Source: Acidobacteriota bacterium
GTDB taxonomy: Bacteria > Acidobacteriota > Vicinamibacteria > Vicinamibacterales > UBA2999
Length of the DNA stretch: 32,803 bases
Direction: 5' to 3'
Assembly (NCBI GenBank): GCA_027622905.1
Contig: JAQBVV010000021.1
Location: 1-32,803 of the forward strand
Shown: piece by piece, positions 24,920 through 32,699 of the stretch
Position numbering within the stretch: the first letter of the stretch is position 1
How the letters are laid out: every line of letters begins with the position of its first letter
The notes under the pieces: generated by a model
The model's database searches: none
Seen by the model: only the letters and a program-made list of their open reading frames with translations
What the model was told of the DNA's origin: nothing
Position numbers and translations under genes: made by a program

Positions 24920-26110
24920 TCAGTACAGCAGGTAGGGCGTGCGGCGTCGTCGGAACTCGTCCTCATCGACGCGCCAGCGTGATGTCACGTCCGTCAGGGG
25001 TGTGTCCGACTCGACGTCGGAACGAAGCGCGTCGTTGCCCGCCAGGATATCGATGGGCAGCAGGCGGTGCTCGTATTCGTACGGGGGCGGCCTCCAGGCA
25101 AACGTGGCGGGATCCAGCCGACGACACATGCCGATCAGTGCCAGTCCAGTGATCACCGGTCGAAACTCGTCTCGGCTCGTCACGTGGATCTGGCAGCCGC
25201 CGCACGTCTGCTGCGCGTGTTTCTGAAACGTCGGTTGAAACACGGCCGGCCTGAAATACACGCCCGGGAGCGTGAGTCCGTTCATCCCCGCCGCAAACGC
25301 CTCCGCATCGATGCCAGGTGCGCCGACAAGTTCGAACGGACGCGTTGTTCCCCGACCCTCCGAGACAAGGGTGCCCTCGAAGAGCACCGTGCCGGGATAC
25401 ACGATCGCCGTGTCGAGTGTCGGCATGTTCGGCGACGGAAGCACCCACGGCAAGCCTGTCTGGTCCGCGAAGAACCGCCGGTCCCACCGCTCCATGGGGA
25501 CGATCTCGAGCGACGCGCCGATGCCACCCTCTTCGTTGAAGAGTGCCGCCAGCTCGCCGATCGTCATGCCGTGCCGCATGGGAATCTGGAACTGTCCGAC
25601 GAACGATTCGAATCCGGCGGACAGCATCGCGCCTTCGACATGGAGGCCGCCGATGGGGTTGGGCCGATCGCAGACGATCACGGGCACGCCATGGCGCCCG
25701 GCGGCCCGCAGACAGTTGGCCATCGTGTAGATGAAGGTGTAGATACGTGCGCCGACGTCCTGGAGATCGACGACCAGGACATCGATGCCCGCCAGCATCT
25801 CACCGGTGGGTTCGCGAGTCTCGCCGTACAGCGAGAACACCGGAACGCGACGCCGGGGATCGGCCGCGTCCGGCGTCTCGATCATGTTGTCCTGCAGATC
25901 GGAGTGGAAGCCGTGCTGAGGGCCGAAGATGGCGGCGAGCTGCACGTCGCTGGCATCCGTGAGGCGATCCACGATATGTCGGAAGTCCCGGTCAACCGAC
26001 GCGGGATTGCAGACAACGCCCACACGTGCGCCACGCAGGCGTTGCGAGGCGAGCAAGACGTCGGATCCGAGTCGCACTGCGCCGTCAGTCGTATCTGATG
26101 CGGCTGCCAT
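24920..26110 (-). CDS. DUF1343 protein (NamZ exo-N-acetylmuramidase-like)
   Basis: The 396-residue product has the DUF1343 landmarks: GVVCNPASV, FGPQHGFHSD, DNMIETP, VFSLYGETREPTGEMLAG, VVDLQDVGARIYTFIYTM, VCDRPNPIGG and GRGTTRPFELVGAP. A characterised member, NamZ, removes N-acetylmuramic acid from peptidoglycan ends. In that subgroup GPEHG carries an acidic residue, from memory, whereas here the stretch is GPQHG, so activity may differ. No signal peptide follows ATG 26110 (MAAASDTTDG), although export would be expected for a wall enzyme; the 180 upstream in-frame bases do not supply one. It is the last gene of its strand before a REP-like region. Confidence 0.88.
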   Translation of the reverse strand: MAAASDTTDGAVRLGSDVLLASQRLRGARVGVVCNPASVDRDFRHIVDRLTDASDVQLAAIFGPQHGFHSDLQDNMIETPDAADPRRRVPVFSLYGETREPTGEMLAGIDVLVVDLQDVGARIYTFIYTMANCLRAAGRHGVPVIVCDRPNPIGGLHVEGAMLSAGFESFVGQFQIPMRHGMTIGELAALFNEEGGIGASLEIVPMERWDRRFFADQTGLPWVLPSPNMPTLDTAIVYPGTVLFEGTLVSEGRGTTRPFELVGAPGIDAEAFAAGMNGLTLPGVYFRPAVFQPTFQKHAQQTCGGCQIHVTSRDEFRPVITGLALIGMCRRLDPATFAWRPPPYEYEHRLLPIDILAGNDALRSDVESDTPLTDVTSRWRVDEDEFRRRRTPYLLY

Positions 26111-26265
26111 GCTCAGGCGGGTCTCTCGAACCCAGGCGTGGTCGAGGGGACGGATGATGTGCGCGCGAGCATGGACCCTGGCGAGTCTGTCATCGGTGTG
26201 CGTCGTCGTCAAACGGAGGCCCGGCCGTCTCTGGCGGAGGTGTATGCATCGCGCGGAGGGTGAAT

Positions 26266-26399
26266 CAGGGGCCACCACCCTGTCCAGGCCCACGGTCCGA
26301 GAGCGTTTTTCGATTCGGTGGAGACCGAAAAACGCGGGAAAGCGCTTTTCGAAAAGGCCTGGCCCCTGCGAGAAGCCCTAGACCCAAGCGAAAAGCGCT
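26266..26399. repeat. Nested inverted repeats, REP/MITE-like element
   Basis: Several perfect inverted repeats are nested here. CAGGGGCCA (26266-26274) pairs with TGGCCCCTG (26360-26368), CCAGGCC (26284-26290) with GGCCTGG (26356-26362, overlapping), and GCGTTTTTCG (26303-26312) with CGAAAAACGC (26326-26335). AGCGCTTTTCG (26341-26351) pairs with CGAAAAGCGCT (26389-26399), and CTTTTCGAAAAG (26345-26356) is itself a palindrome. It sits between divergent genes, so it is not a terminator. A mobile palindromic repeat (REP or MITE) is the likeliest reading; no transposase is present. Confidence 0.6.
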
Positions 26400-26441
26400 G
26401 TAGGTGTGCGGGTGGCGCTGGTGTGCCGGGGGTGGTTGCGG

Positions 26442-26447
26442 TATAAG
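26442..26447 (+). promoter_or_regulatory. -10 element suggesting a leaderless transcript
   Basis: TATAAG lies 6 bases before ATG 26454, so the start site would be at or next to the start codon. No clear -35 is seen at normal spacing. A Shine-Dalgarno sequence is also absent before this ATG, consistent with leaderless translation. Confidence 0.4.
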
Positions 26448-26453
26448 ACGACC

Positions 26454-27887
26454 ATGCCTACAACGCGAGTACTGCTGGTGGTGTGCCTCATGGGCCTCAT
26501 GTGGGCTCCCGCATCAGCCCAGCGGCCCACCGATCCGTTTCCGACGCCGATAGCCGCCACCGAGGGCGTCATTCGAGTCAGTTTCGTGGAGTTCGCCTCG
26601 ATTCCCGACGCCGGTGGCGAGGCCGCCCGCATGATGCTCCTGGTGGACGAGCCGGGTACAAGGCGTCTGTTCGTCAACGACATGCGCGGCCCGCTGTTCA
26701 CGGTCAGCTATGATGGCGGCACCGTCACGAACTATCTGGACATCAACGCCAGTAAATGGGGAGTCAACGTCGAGTCTGGTGGCCGGGAGCGCGGCTTCCA
26801 GAGTTTCGCCATCCATCCACAGTTCGGTGAGCCAGGCACGCCAGGCTTCGGCAAGTTGTACACCTGGACCGATAGCAGTAATACGGCGCCGCAGCCCGAC
26901 TTTTCTCCTGGTGGGGGGGGCAACACACACGCCACGATCCTGCTCGAGTGGACGGCTGCCAATCCTGCGGCGGCGACCTACGATGGTGGCGCTCCGCGGG
27001 AGTTGCTGAGACTGGAACAGCCGTTCCGCAACCACAACGCCGGCCATATGAGTTTCAATCCACTCGCCGTACCAGGCGCCGGCGATTTCGCCCTGTTGTA
27101 CGTGGGCGTGGCGGACGGCGGCAGCGGTGGCGACCCGCTCGGCGTCGCGCAGAATCTTGGCGGGCCGTACGGCAAGATCCTGCGCATCGACCCGCTGGGT
27201 TCAAACAGCGCCAATGGCAGGTACGGCATTCCCGCGGGCAACCCGTTCGCCAGCGACGGCGACGACGCCACCCTCGGCGAGATCTACGCCTATGGCGTGC
27301 GCAACCCGCAGCGATTTGGTTGGGATTCACGAAACGGCAACCTGTTTCTTGCCGATATCGGACAGAACATCGTCGAGGAACTCAGTCTCGTCACCCCGGG
27401 AGCGAACCTCGGGTGGAACGCGTGGGAGGGCAGCTTCGGGTACGTCGATCGTTCGGGGGTCCGTCTGACCGATCAGCGCGGCGATGCCGGCGTGACGTAT
27501 CCGGTCGTGGAGTACGCGCAGGCTGATCCGTTACTCGGGTCGGATTCCGCGATCACAGGCGTGCATGTCTACCGCCACGATGCGATTCCGCAACTGGAGA
27601 ACCTGGTGCTGTTTGGCGACTTCCCCAGCGGCGAGATCTTCTATATTCAGGCCGACGCACTGCCAGATGGCGGGCAGGATGCCATCCGCAGGATTCTGCT
27701 CAACGACGATGGAGAACCGAAGACGCTGCTCGAGCTGATCCGGAGGAAGAACGTCGAGCAAGGTCGAGCACCGGCGTCCCGTGCGGATCTGCGCTTCGCC
27801 GCGGGGCCGGACGACCAGGTGTTTCTACTCAACAAGCACGACGGGACGATCCGCCTGCTCGTGCCCGACGCGAGCGCTTCGCGATGA
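26454..27887 (+). CDS. PQQ-type sugar dehydrogenase (aldose dehydrogenase-like), secreted
   Basis: The 477-residue product has a signal peptide (about 1-23, PTTRVLLVVCLMGLMWAPASA) and then a beta-propeller resembling soluble aldose and sorbosone dehydrogenases. Recognisable segments are RGFQSFAIHPQFG, HNAGHMSFNP (catalytic-His region), GGPYGKILRIDPLG, YGVRNPQRFGWDS, LFLADIGQNIVEELSLV and GANLGWNAWEG. Such enzymes oxidise sugars at the periplasmic face using PQQ; binding here is inferred and I have not placed all cofactor residues. ATG 26454 is preferred over the in-frame GTG at 26406, which would add residues that do not look like a signal peptide. A G8 run lies in frame at 26913-26920. The amidohydrolase follows after 69 bases. 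Confidence 0.85.
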   Translation: MPTTRVLLVVCLMGLMWAPASAQRPTDPFPTPIAATEGVIRVSFVEFASIPDAGGEAARMMLLVDEPGTRRLFVNDMRGPLFTVSYDGGTVTNYLDINASKWGVNVESGGRERGFQSFAIHPQFGEPGTPGFGKLYTWTDSSNTAPQPDFSPGGGGNTHATILLEWTAANPAAATYDGGAPRELLRLEQPFRNHNAGHMSFNPLAVPGAGDFALLYVGVADGGSGGDPLGVAQNLGGPYGKILRIDPLGSNSANGRYGIPAGNPFASDGDDATLGEIYAYGVRNPQRFGWDSRNGNLFLADIGQNIVEELSLVTPGANLGWNAWEGSFGYVDRSGVRLTDQRGDAGVTYPVVEYAQADPLLGSDSAITGVHVYRHDAIPQLENLVLFGDFPSGEIFYIQADALPDGGQDAIRRILLNDDGEPKTLLELIRRKNVEQGRAPASRADLRFAAGPDDQVFLLNKHDGTIRLLVPDASASR

Positions 27888-27916
27888 CGGCGCGACGGTA
27901 GACGGACGGACAAGAA

Positions 27917-27940
27917 GAAAGAAAGAAAGAAAGAAAGAAA
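27917..27940 (+). repeat. (GAAA)6 tetranucleotide repeat beside a ribosome binding site
   Basis: Six consecutive GAAA units are followed by AAA and GAAGGAG, the ribosome binding site of the amidohydrolase gene. They lie in the untranslated space between two genes. Slippage would change the length just upstream of the Shine-Dalgarno sequence, not the frame, so any effect would be on expression level. Confidence 0.85.
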
Positions 27941-27956
27941 AAAGAAGGAGATGTCA

Positions 27957-29258
27957 ATGCGCATTGTGAGACCGACACGACGCTTCCGCATGCTCGCCGC
28001 GCTGCTGTGTGCCGGCCTTCCGCTGGCTGCGGCGTGTGGCGGGGCTGACGACAACCAGGCTGCCGAAGGGGCGGGTGTCACCGCATTCGAAGGCGCACGG
28101 CTCATCGTGGGCGACGAGAGCGCGCCGATCGAGAACGCCACGTTCCTGGTCCGGGACGGACAGATCGTGCAGGCTGGTGCGAGCGCCGATGTGGAGGTGC
28201 CGGCTGGCGCCACCCGCGTCGATCTGAGCGGCAAGACCGTGATGCCGGCCATCATCGACACGCACACGCATCTCCGCTCGCAAGCCCGCGAGACGCTGAT
28301 CGAGGACCTGCAGCGCCGCGCGTACTACGGCGTGGCCGCGGCGATGAGTCTCGGGCAGGACGTGGGTGACGTGCCGTATCAGGTGCGCGGCGAGGTCCTT
28401 CCTGGCACCGCGCGGTTCCGGACGGCAGGTCGCGGCATCACGAGGCCGGAGCCGGGCAGGGGTGAGGTGCCGTATTGGGTGTCGACCGATGCGGAGGCGC
28501 GCGGGGCGGTGCGAGACCTGGCTGCGCTCAACGTCGACATCGTCAAGATCTGGGTGGACGATCGCGACGATATGTACGACAAGCTGACGCCGGAACTGTA
28601 CGGCGCGATCATCGATGAGGCGCACATGCACGGTCTGCGTGTCACGGCCCACATCTTTGAGATGACGGATGCGGTGGGACTGCTGCGCGCGGGTGTCGAT
28701 GCCTTCGCGCATGGCGTCCGCGACCGCGATATCGACGACGAATTCGTCACGCTGGCCCAGGAGCGCCCCGATCTGGTCCTCGTGCCGAACCTGCCCAACA
28801 GAGGGGTCGCGGTCGATGTCAGCTGGGTGGCCGATACGGTGCCCGCCGATGACCTGGCGATGCTACAGGCGGCGGCGATCGATCGGCCGGACGCGCAGGA
28901 GGCATTCGGGATTCAGGCGCGCAACCTGGCGAAGCTCAACGCGGCGGGTGTACGGATCGCCCTTGGCACTGACGGAAATACGCCCTATGGGCCACACGTG
29001 GAGATGGAGGACATGGTGGCGGCGGGCATGTCGCCCCACGATGTGATCGTGGCGTCGACACGCAATTCCGCCGACTTCATGCGCCTCGCTGATCTCGGGA
29101 CCGTGGAGGCGGGCAAGAGTGCCGACTTCATCGTGCTCGATGCGAACCCGCTGGACGACATCACGAACACGCGGCGCATCAGTGCCGTCTACATGCGCGG
29201 CGCTGCGGTTGATCGGCAGGGCCTGCGGGCCGGCTGGGCCGCTGGCGGCGCAGAGTGA
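27957..29258 (+). CDS. Amidohydrolase-family lipoprotein (imidazolonepropionase-like)
   Basis: The 433-residue product starts with MRIVRPTRRF, a hydrophobic stretch and LPLAAACGG, a plausible lipoprotein signal (cysteine 27). Metal ligands typical of the family follow: D101-T-H103-T-H105, K197 in DIVKIWVDD (possible carboxylated lysine), H232 (VTAHIF), H252 (DAFAHGV) and the Asp of ALGTDGN. Two ATG codons are in frame. AAGGAG ends directly against 27951 but sits 6 bases before 27957, so the latter is the start. It probably follows the sugar dehydrogenase in one transcript. A substrate cannot be named; related proteins cleave cyclic amides or peptides. Confidence 0.88.
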   Translation: MRIVRPTRRFRMLAALLCAGLPLAAACGGADDNQAAEGAGVTAFEGARLIVGDESAPIENATFLVRDGQIVQAGASADVEVPAGATRVDLSGKTVMPAIIDTHTHLRSQARETLIEDLQRRAYYGVAAAMSLGQDVGDVPYQVRGEVLPGTARFRTAGRGITRPEPGRGEVPYWVSTDAEARGAVRDLAALNVDIVKIWVDDRDDMYDKLTPELYGAIIDEAHMHGLRVTAHIFEMTDAVGLLRAGVDAFAHGVRDRDIDDEFVTLAQERPDLVLVPNLPNRGVAVDVSWVADTVPADDLAMLQAAAIDRPDAQEAFGIQARNLAKLNAAGVRIALGTDGNTPYGPHVEMEDMVAAGMSPHDVIVASTRNSADFMRLADLGTVEAGKSADFIVLDANPLDDITNTRRISAVYMRGAAVDRQGLRAGWAAGGAE

Positions 29259-29317
29259 AAGAGTAAGCAGAGTAGCAGGGACACGGCACGGGCCGTTGAA
29301 AGAGAGATGAGGGACGT

Positions 29318-30088
29318 ATGAGAACACGGCTGAGTCACGTTGGCCTGGTCGGCCTGTTGCTGTTGCTTGGCGCTCGCGAGGCATCGGCGGAGATCATGCG
29401 ATGGCAGATCGACGGCGAGAACCGTAAAGCAATCGTGTATGCGCCGGAGGACGCCAAGGGAGAACGGGGCGTCCCGGTCGTACTGTCGTTTCATGGGCGC
29501 GGCGATGACATGGTGAACTTTCAGTACACCGACGTGCACAAGGCATGGCCGGAGGCGATCGTCGTGTACTTTCAGGGTCTCTCAACCGGGGGAGGGCTCC
29601 CCGGATGGCAGTCCGGACGGGGGGCCGACAACGACCGTGATCTCAAGCTGGTCGATGCGGCGCTCGCCACGCTGCGCGAGACGTACAACGTCGACGAGGA
29701 CCGCACCTACGCGACCGGATTCTCCAACGGCGGAATGTTCACCTACCTGCTCTGGGCGGAGCGCCCGGGCCTCTTCGCGGCGTACGCGCCGGTGGCGGGT
29801 CGCCTCCGTCCGTCGGTCGAGCCCACGCAGAGGAAGCCGATCTTTCACGTGGCAGGTCGGCGCGACCGGCAGGTGGATTTCTCGGAGCAGCGGGCCGCGA
29901 TCAGGTTCGCGGTGGACGTGAATGGCGTGAGTGGCACGACGACGTCGTGTGGAGAGGGCTGCACCCTGTACGGAGCCGATACGACAACTCCGGTGATGAC
30001 CTGGATTCACCCTGGCGCCCACGTCTATCCGCGCGACACCTCCGAGCGGATCGTGGCGTTCTTCCGGGATCACCCGCGCACGCCCTGA
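29318..30088 (+). CDS. Secreted PHB-depolymerase/feruloyl-esterase-like hydrolase
   Basis: The 256-residue product has a signal peptide (about 1-24, ending REASA). The core is an alpha/beta hydrolase close to the LpqC/PHB-depolymerase family: VVLSFHGRGDD (oxyanion region), GFSNGG (S136 nucleophile), APVAGRLRPS, FHVAGRRDRQVDF, and the late histidine in WIHPGAHVYP. It has no separate carbohydrate- or polymer-binding domain. GAGGG lies about 6 bases before ATG 29318. It follows the amidohydrolase by 59 bases and may belong to the same transcript. It converges with the metallo-beta-lactamase-fold gene. The natural ester is unknown. Confidence 0.85.
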   Translation: MRTRLSHVGLVGLLLLLGAREASAEIMRWQIDGENRKAIVYAPEDAKGERGVPVVLSFHGRGDDMVNFQYTDVHKAWPEAIVVYFQGLSTGGGLPGWQSGRGADNDRDLKLVDAALATLRETYNVDEDRTYATGFSNGGMFTYLLWAERPGLFAAYAPVAGRLRPSVEPTQRKPIFHVAGRRDRQVDFSEQRAAIRFAVDVNGVSGTTTSCGEGCTLYGADTTTPVMTWIHPGAHVYPRDTSERIVAFFRDHPRTP

Positions 30089-30230
30089 TCGTCTGCCGGC
30101 CTGAAGCTGGCCGTGTTTACCTGCGCGTTCGAGCTGTCGAGGGAGCCGGCCGAGGGGGCCGATCGTGGAGAGTCGAATCGGTCGTGCTGGTGGACTGGGG
30201 CGATGCGCCGTCCGGTGGTCGAGAGGCGAC

Positions 30231-30254
30231 AGCCGACCCCCTCGGGGGCCGGCT
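30231..30254. terminator. Strong hairpin between convergent genes
   Basis: AGCCGACCCCC and GGGGGCCGGCT (30231-30241 and 30244-30254) pair over 11 positions with one weak pair, around TC. On the minus strand the weak pair becomes a G-U wobble, so the hairpin is stronger for the transcript of the gene ending at 30286. No T-run follows. A second inverted copy of AGCCGGCCGAGGGGG lies at 30144-30158 and could pair with this arm in a larger fold. Confidence 0.45.
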
Positions 30255-30285
30255 GCCGAGTCGAATGTCAGCCTGCTAGCTAAAT

Positions 30286-31404
30286 TTAGTTGTCAGCCTG
30301 ATACATCTTCGTGAAGTTGTTTCGCGGATTGGTGACGCTGAACGAGCCGTCCCGATTTGCGCTCACCTTGATCCAGTGCGCCGGGCCGTTGTGCACCGGG
30401 GCGTCCGGCCACGTCTCGTTCGGTCCGGACAGCGGGGCGACAGGCATGAGGTCGAGCTGCTGGTCAACGGTATTCGCGATGAACATGCCTGGAACCGTGT
30501 ACTCCTGACCGCTCAAGAGCGAGAAGTGCATCATCCACACATCTTCGAGACCCGGCGAATTCAGAATGACGCGCATCGACTCCGGCTGTCCGCCCTTGCG
30601 GGTGCCGTTGTTGATGATCGACACACGCGGCGCAAGCCCGTTCACCAGCTGTGGTGTGTTCGATCCCACCGGCGAGGGCGGCCCTTGCCCGTGATGTCCC
30701 GAGAACAGGACGTCGACCGTCCCGATGTGGTTCTCCGGGCACATCAACGCGCCCTCGACGTTCCAGGTGATGTCGCCGGGGTGCACGGCCGTGAACTCGC
30801 CGAACCTGATGTGGCTGCCGACCGACTGCGCGTTCTCACCGGTATCGGGCCCCTGGGCCTGCCAGCTGGCGCAGTAAGGATTCGGGGACCCGCCACCTCG
30901 CAGGTTGGACTGAATAGCGTCGCCGCCTGCCGTGATGATGGTCCATTCCAGTCCATCGATCGAGATGGTGTCGCCCGGATCGACGATGGTCCGCGACGCC
31001 TTCGCGATGAGCCCTGGATAGACGTCAGCGAGGAACGCCACGGTCGCCTCCTGTCCCTGCACGGACGGGCCGGCGTCGTAGTACGCCCTGATCGGGACCT
31101 GGCTTTCGAGGGTGGCCAGGCCGCCGAAGTGATCGCCGTGCCAGTGGGTCTGAACGTAGTGGTCGATCTGTGTCAGTCCCGCGTCCCGGACGGCTTCCAC
31201 GATGCGCCCGGCATCGCGTGCCGCGTTTGCGCCGCCGTTGCCGGAGTCGATCAGCACCGATCCGCCTGTCGGCGTCACGAAAAGCGTGGCGTTACCGCCT
31301 TCGACGTCGACGACGTAAATATCAAGCGTCTCGCGCGCCTGCGCCGATAGCAGGCCGCTGCCCAGCACGATACTCACGAGAGTGATGAGAAATTGTTTGC
31401 GCAC
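30286..31404 (-). CDS. Secreted metallo-beta-lactamase-fold hydrolase
   Basis: The 372-residue product has a signal peptide (about 1-22, ending LLSAQA) and a metallo-beta-lactamase fold like that of ComEC-type extracellular domains. The metal motif HWHGDH (H87, H89, D91, H92) is intact, preceded by SVLIDSGNGG and followed by HPGDITW and FSGHHGQG, the latter with further histidines. GTG 31404 is supported by AAGGAGA 6-7 bases upstream. It is divergent from the cyclase-family gene, 166 bases apart, and converges with the esterase. It could cleave esters, phosphodiesters or lactones; nothing in the sequence decides. Confidence 0.88.
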   Translation of the reverse strand: MRKQFLITLVSIVLGSGLLSAQARETLDIYVVDVEGGNATLFVTPTGGSVLIDSGNGGANAARDAGRIVEAVRDAGLTQIDHYVQTHWHGDHFGGLATLESQVPIRAYYDAGPSVQGQEATVAFLADVYPGLIAKASRTIVDPGDTISIDGLEWTIITAGGDAIQSNLRGGGSPNPYCASWQAQGPDTGENAQSVGSHIRFGEFTAVHPGDITWNVEGALMCPENHIGTVDVLFSGHHGQGPPSPVGSNTPQLVNGLAPRVSIINNGTRKGGQPESMRVILNSPGLEDVWMMHFSLLSGQEYTVPGMFIANTVDQQLDLMPVAPLSGPNETWPDAPVHNGPAHWIKVSANRDGSFSVTNPRNNFTKMYQADN

Positions 31405-31570
31405 GTATTATCTCCTTGGATTGGAACCGGTAGCCGCACAGGTTACCACCGCGTCTCCCCGGGGACAAGCGCTCCCGGCAGGTGGACCGGAGTCTGGTGG
31501 TGGGGCCGGAACTGGGGGTTCGGAGCCTGCGCCGGGTAGAATCTGACACGAAATACTGATTGGAGGACCC

Positions 31571-32611
31571 ATGAGACGCTCTTTGACGGTGATGGCCGTG
31601 TGCATCGGATTCGTTTTTGCCGGTACGACCGGCGGATTTCAGCTCCGGGCGCAGGCACAGGCCGACGCTGCCCCCGAGGCGCCAGCGCCGGTGGCCCCCG
31701 CGGACACCGCCGAACTTCGCGCGCAGTACGAGCAGTGGAGGCAGGAGTTCAAGACCTGGGGCAGGTGGGGAACCGGGGACAACAAGGGGGCCTCGAACCT
31801 GATTACCCCGGAAAAGGTGCTCAGCGCGACCGGTCTGGTCAAGAACGGGATCGTCGTGTCCCTCGCAGCGCCTGAGCCGCAGGTCGCCGCGGCCGATGTG
31901 GGCGAGAACGGGCTCTTCAACCGGACGACACTCAGAATCACGGATGGCGGCACAGCCGACAACTACCAGGTCAGCTACCACGGACTCACCGTGGCCCACA
32001 TGGACAGCTGGTGCCATTTCTTCGAGAACGGTCAGATGTACAACGGGGTTCCGGTCGAGGGAAACCTGAATGAGGCCGAGGGCTGCAAGAAGGGCAGCAT
32101 CATGAACTGGAAGGATGGCGTGACGACTCGCGCCGTCCTCTACGACATTGCTCAGTTGAGGGGCGTCGAGTGGGTCGATCCGCTTGAGCCGATCACGCGA
32201 GCCGACCTTGAAGCGTGGGAGGAGATCTCAGGTGTCAAGGCGGGGCCCGGTGACGTGGTGTTGCTGTACATCGGCCGCTGGAAGCGGCGCGCCGCCGAAG
32301 GACCCTGGAGTGGTCAGGTGGCCGGCTACTATGCCGACACGATTCCCTGGATGCACGAGCGGATGCCGGCCTTTCTTGGTCACGACTTCAACATCGACTG
32401 GAATCCGAGACCGGGTTGGGAGGGCATGCGAAATCCCGTCCACATCGCGGCGCTCAACTGGATGGGCATCAATATCGTCGAGTGCCTCGATCTGGAGGAG
32501 GCCGTCACGGTGGCGAGGCGACTCAACCGCTACGAGTTTCTGATCACGTTCGCGCCGCTGCCCGTTGAAGGCGGCACCGGGTCGCCGCTGAATCCGCTCG
32601 CGATCTTCTAG
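31571..32611 (+). CDS. Secreted cyclase-family protein (kynurenine-formamidase-like)
   Basis: The 346-residue product has a signal peptide (about 1-30) and a short Ala/Pro linker, then a cyclase-family domain. The metal motif is HMDSWCH (H143, D145, H149), the usual HxDxxxH of metal-dependent kynurenine-formamidase-type and isatin-hydrolase-type enzymes, with VLLYIGRW and GHDFNIDW later. The family opens amide or lactone bonds of small rings. GGAGG lies 4 bases before ATG 31571. Export is unusual for kynurenine formamidase, which favours a different, extracytoplasmic substrate. It is divergent from the MBL-fold gene. Confidence 0.88.
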   Translation: MRRSLTVMAVCIGFVFAGTTGGFQLRAQAQADAAPEAPAPVAPADTAELRAQYEQWRQEFKTWGRWGTGDNKGASNLITPEKVLSATGLVKNGIVVSLAAPEPQVAAADVGENGLFNRTTLRITDGGTADNYQVSYHGLTVAHMDSWCHFFENGQMYNGVPVEGNLNEAEGCKKGSIMNWKDGVTTRAVLYDIAQLRGVEWVDPLEPITRADLEAWEEISGVKAGPGDVVLLYIGRWKRRAAEGPWSGQVAGYYADTIPWMHERMPAFLGHDFNIDWNPRPGWEGMRNPVHIAALNWMGINIVECLDLEEAVTVARRLNRYEFLITFAPLPVEGGTGSPLNPLAIF

Positions 32612-32640
32612 AACCGTTCTCGGCATGTCGAGACGCCCCG

Positions 32641-32670
32641 GGCCAGGTCGACCATGCGGTCGGTCTGGCC
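32641..32670 (+). terminator. Strong stem-loop after the cyclase gene
   Basis: GGCCAGGTCGACC (32641-32653) pairs with GGTCGGTCTGGCC (32658-32670): 13 base pairs including two G-U wobbles, closing an ATGC loop. It starts 30 bases after the cyclase stop. A second small hairpin (CCCGC/GCGGG at 32670-32685) overlaps its 3' edge. There is no T-run, so rho-independent termination would be imperfect. Confidence 0.5.
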
Positions 32671-32699
32671 CCGCCGCGAAGCGGGCTGGCGTCCGGTAG

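Noticed and set aside
26303-26335. Rho-independent terminator
   Set aside because: The hairpin lies between two divergent genes, upstream of both, so nothing is there to terminate.
27951-27956. Alternative start of the amidohydrolase at 27951
   Set aside because: AAGGAG directly touches this ATG with no spacer, while the ATG at 27957 has 6 bases.
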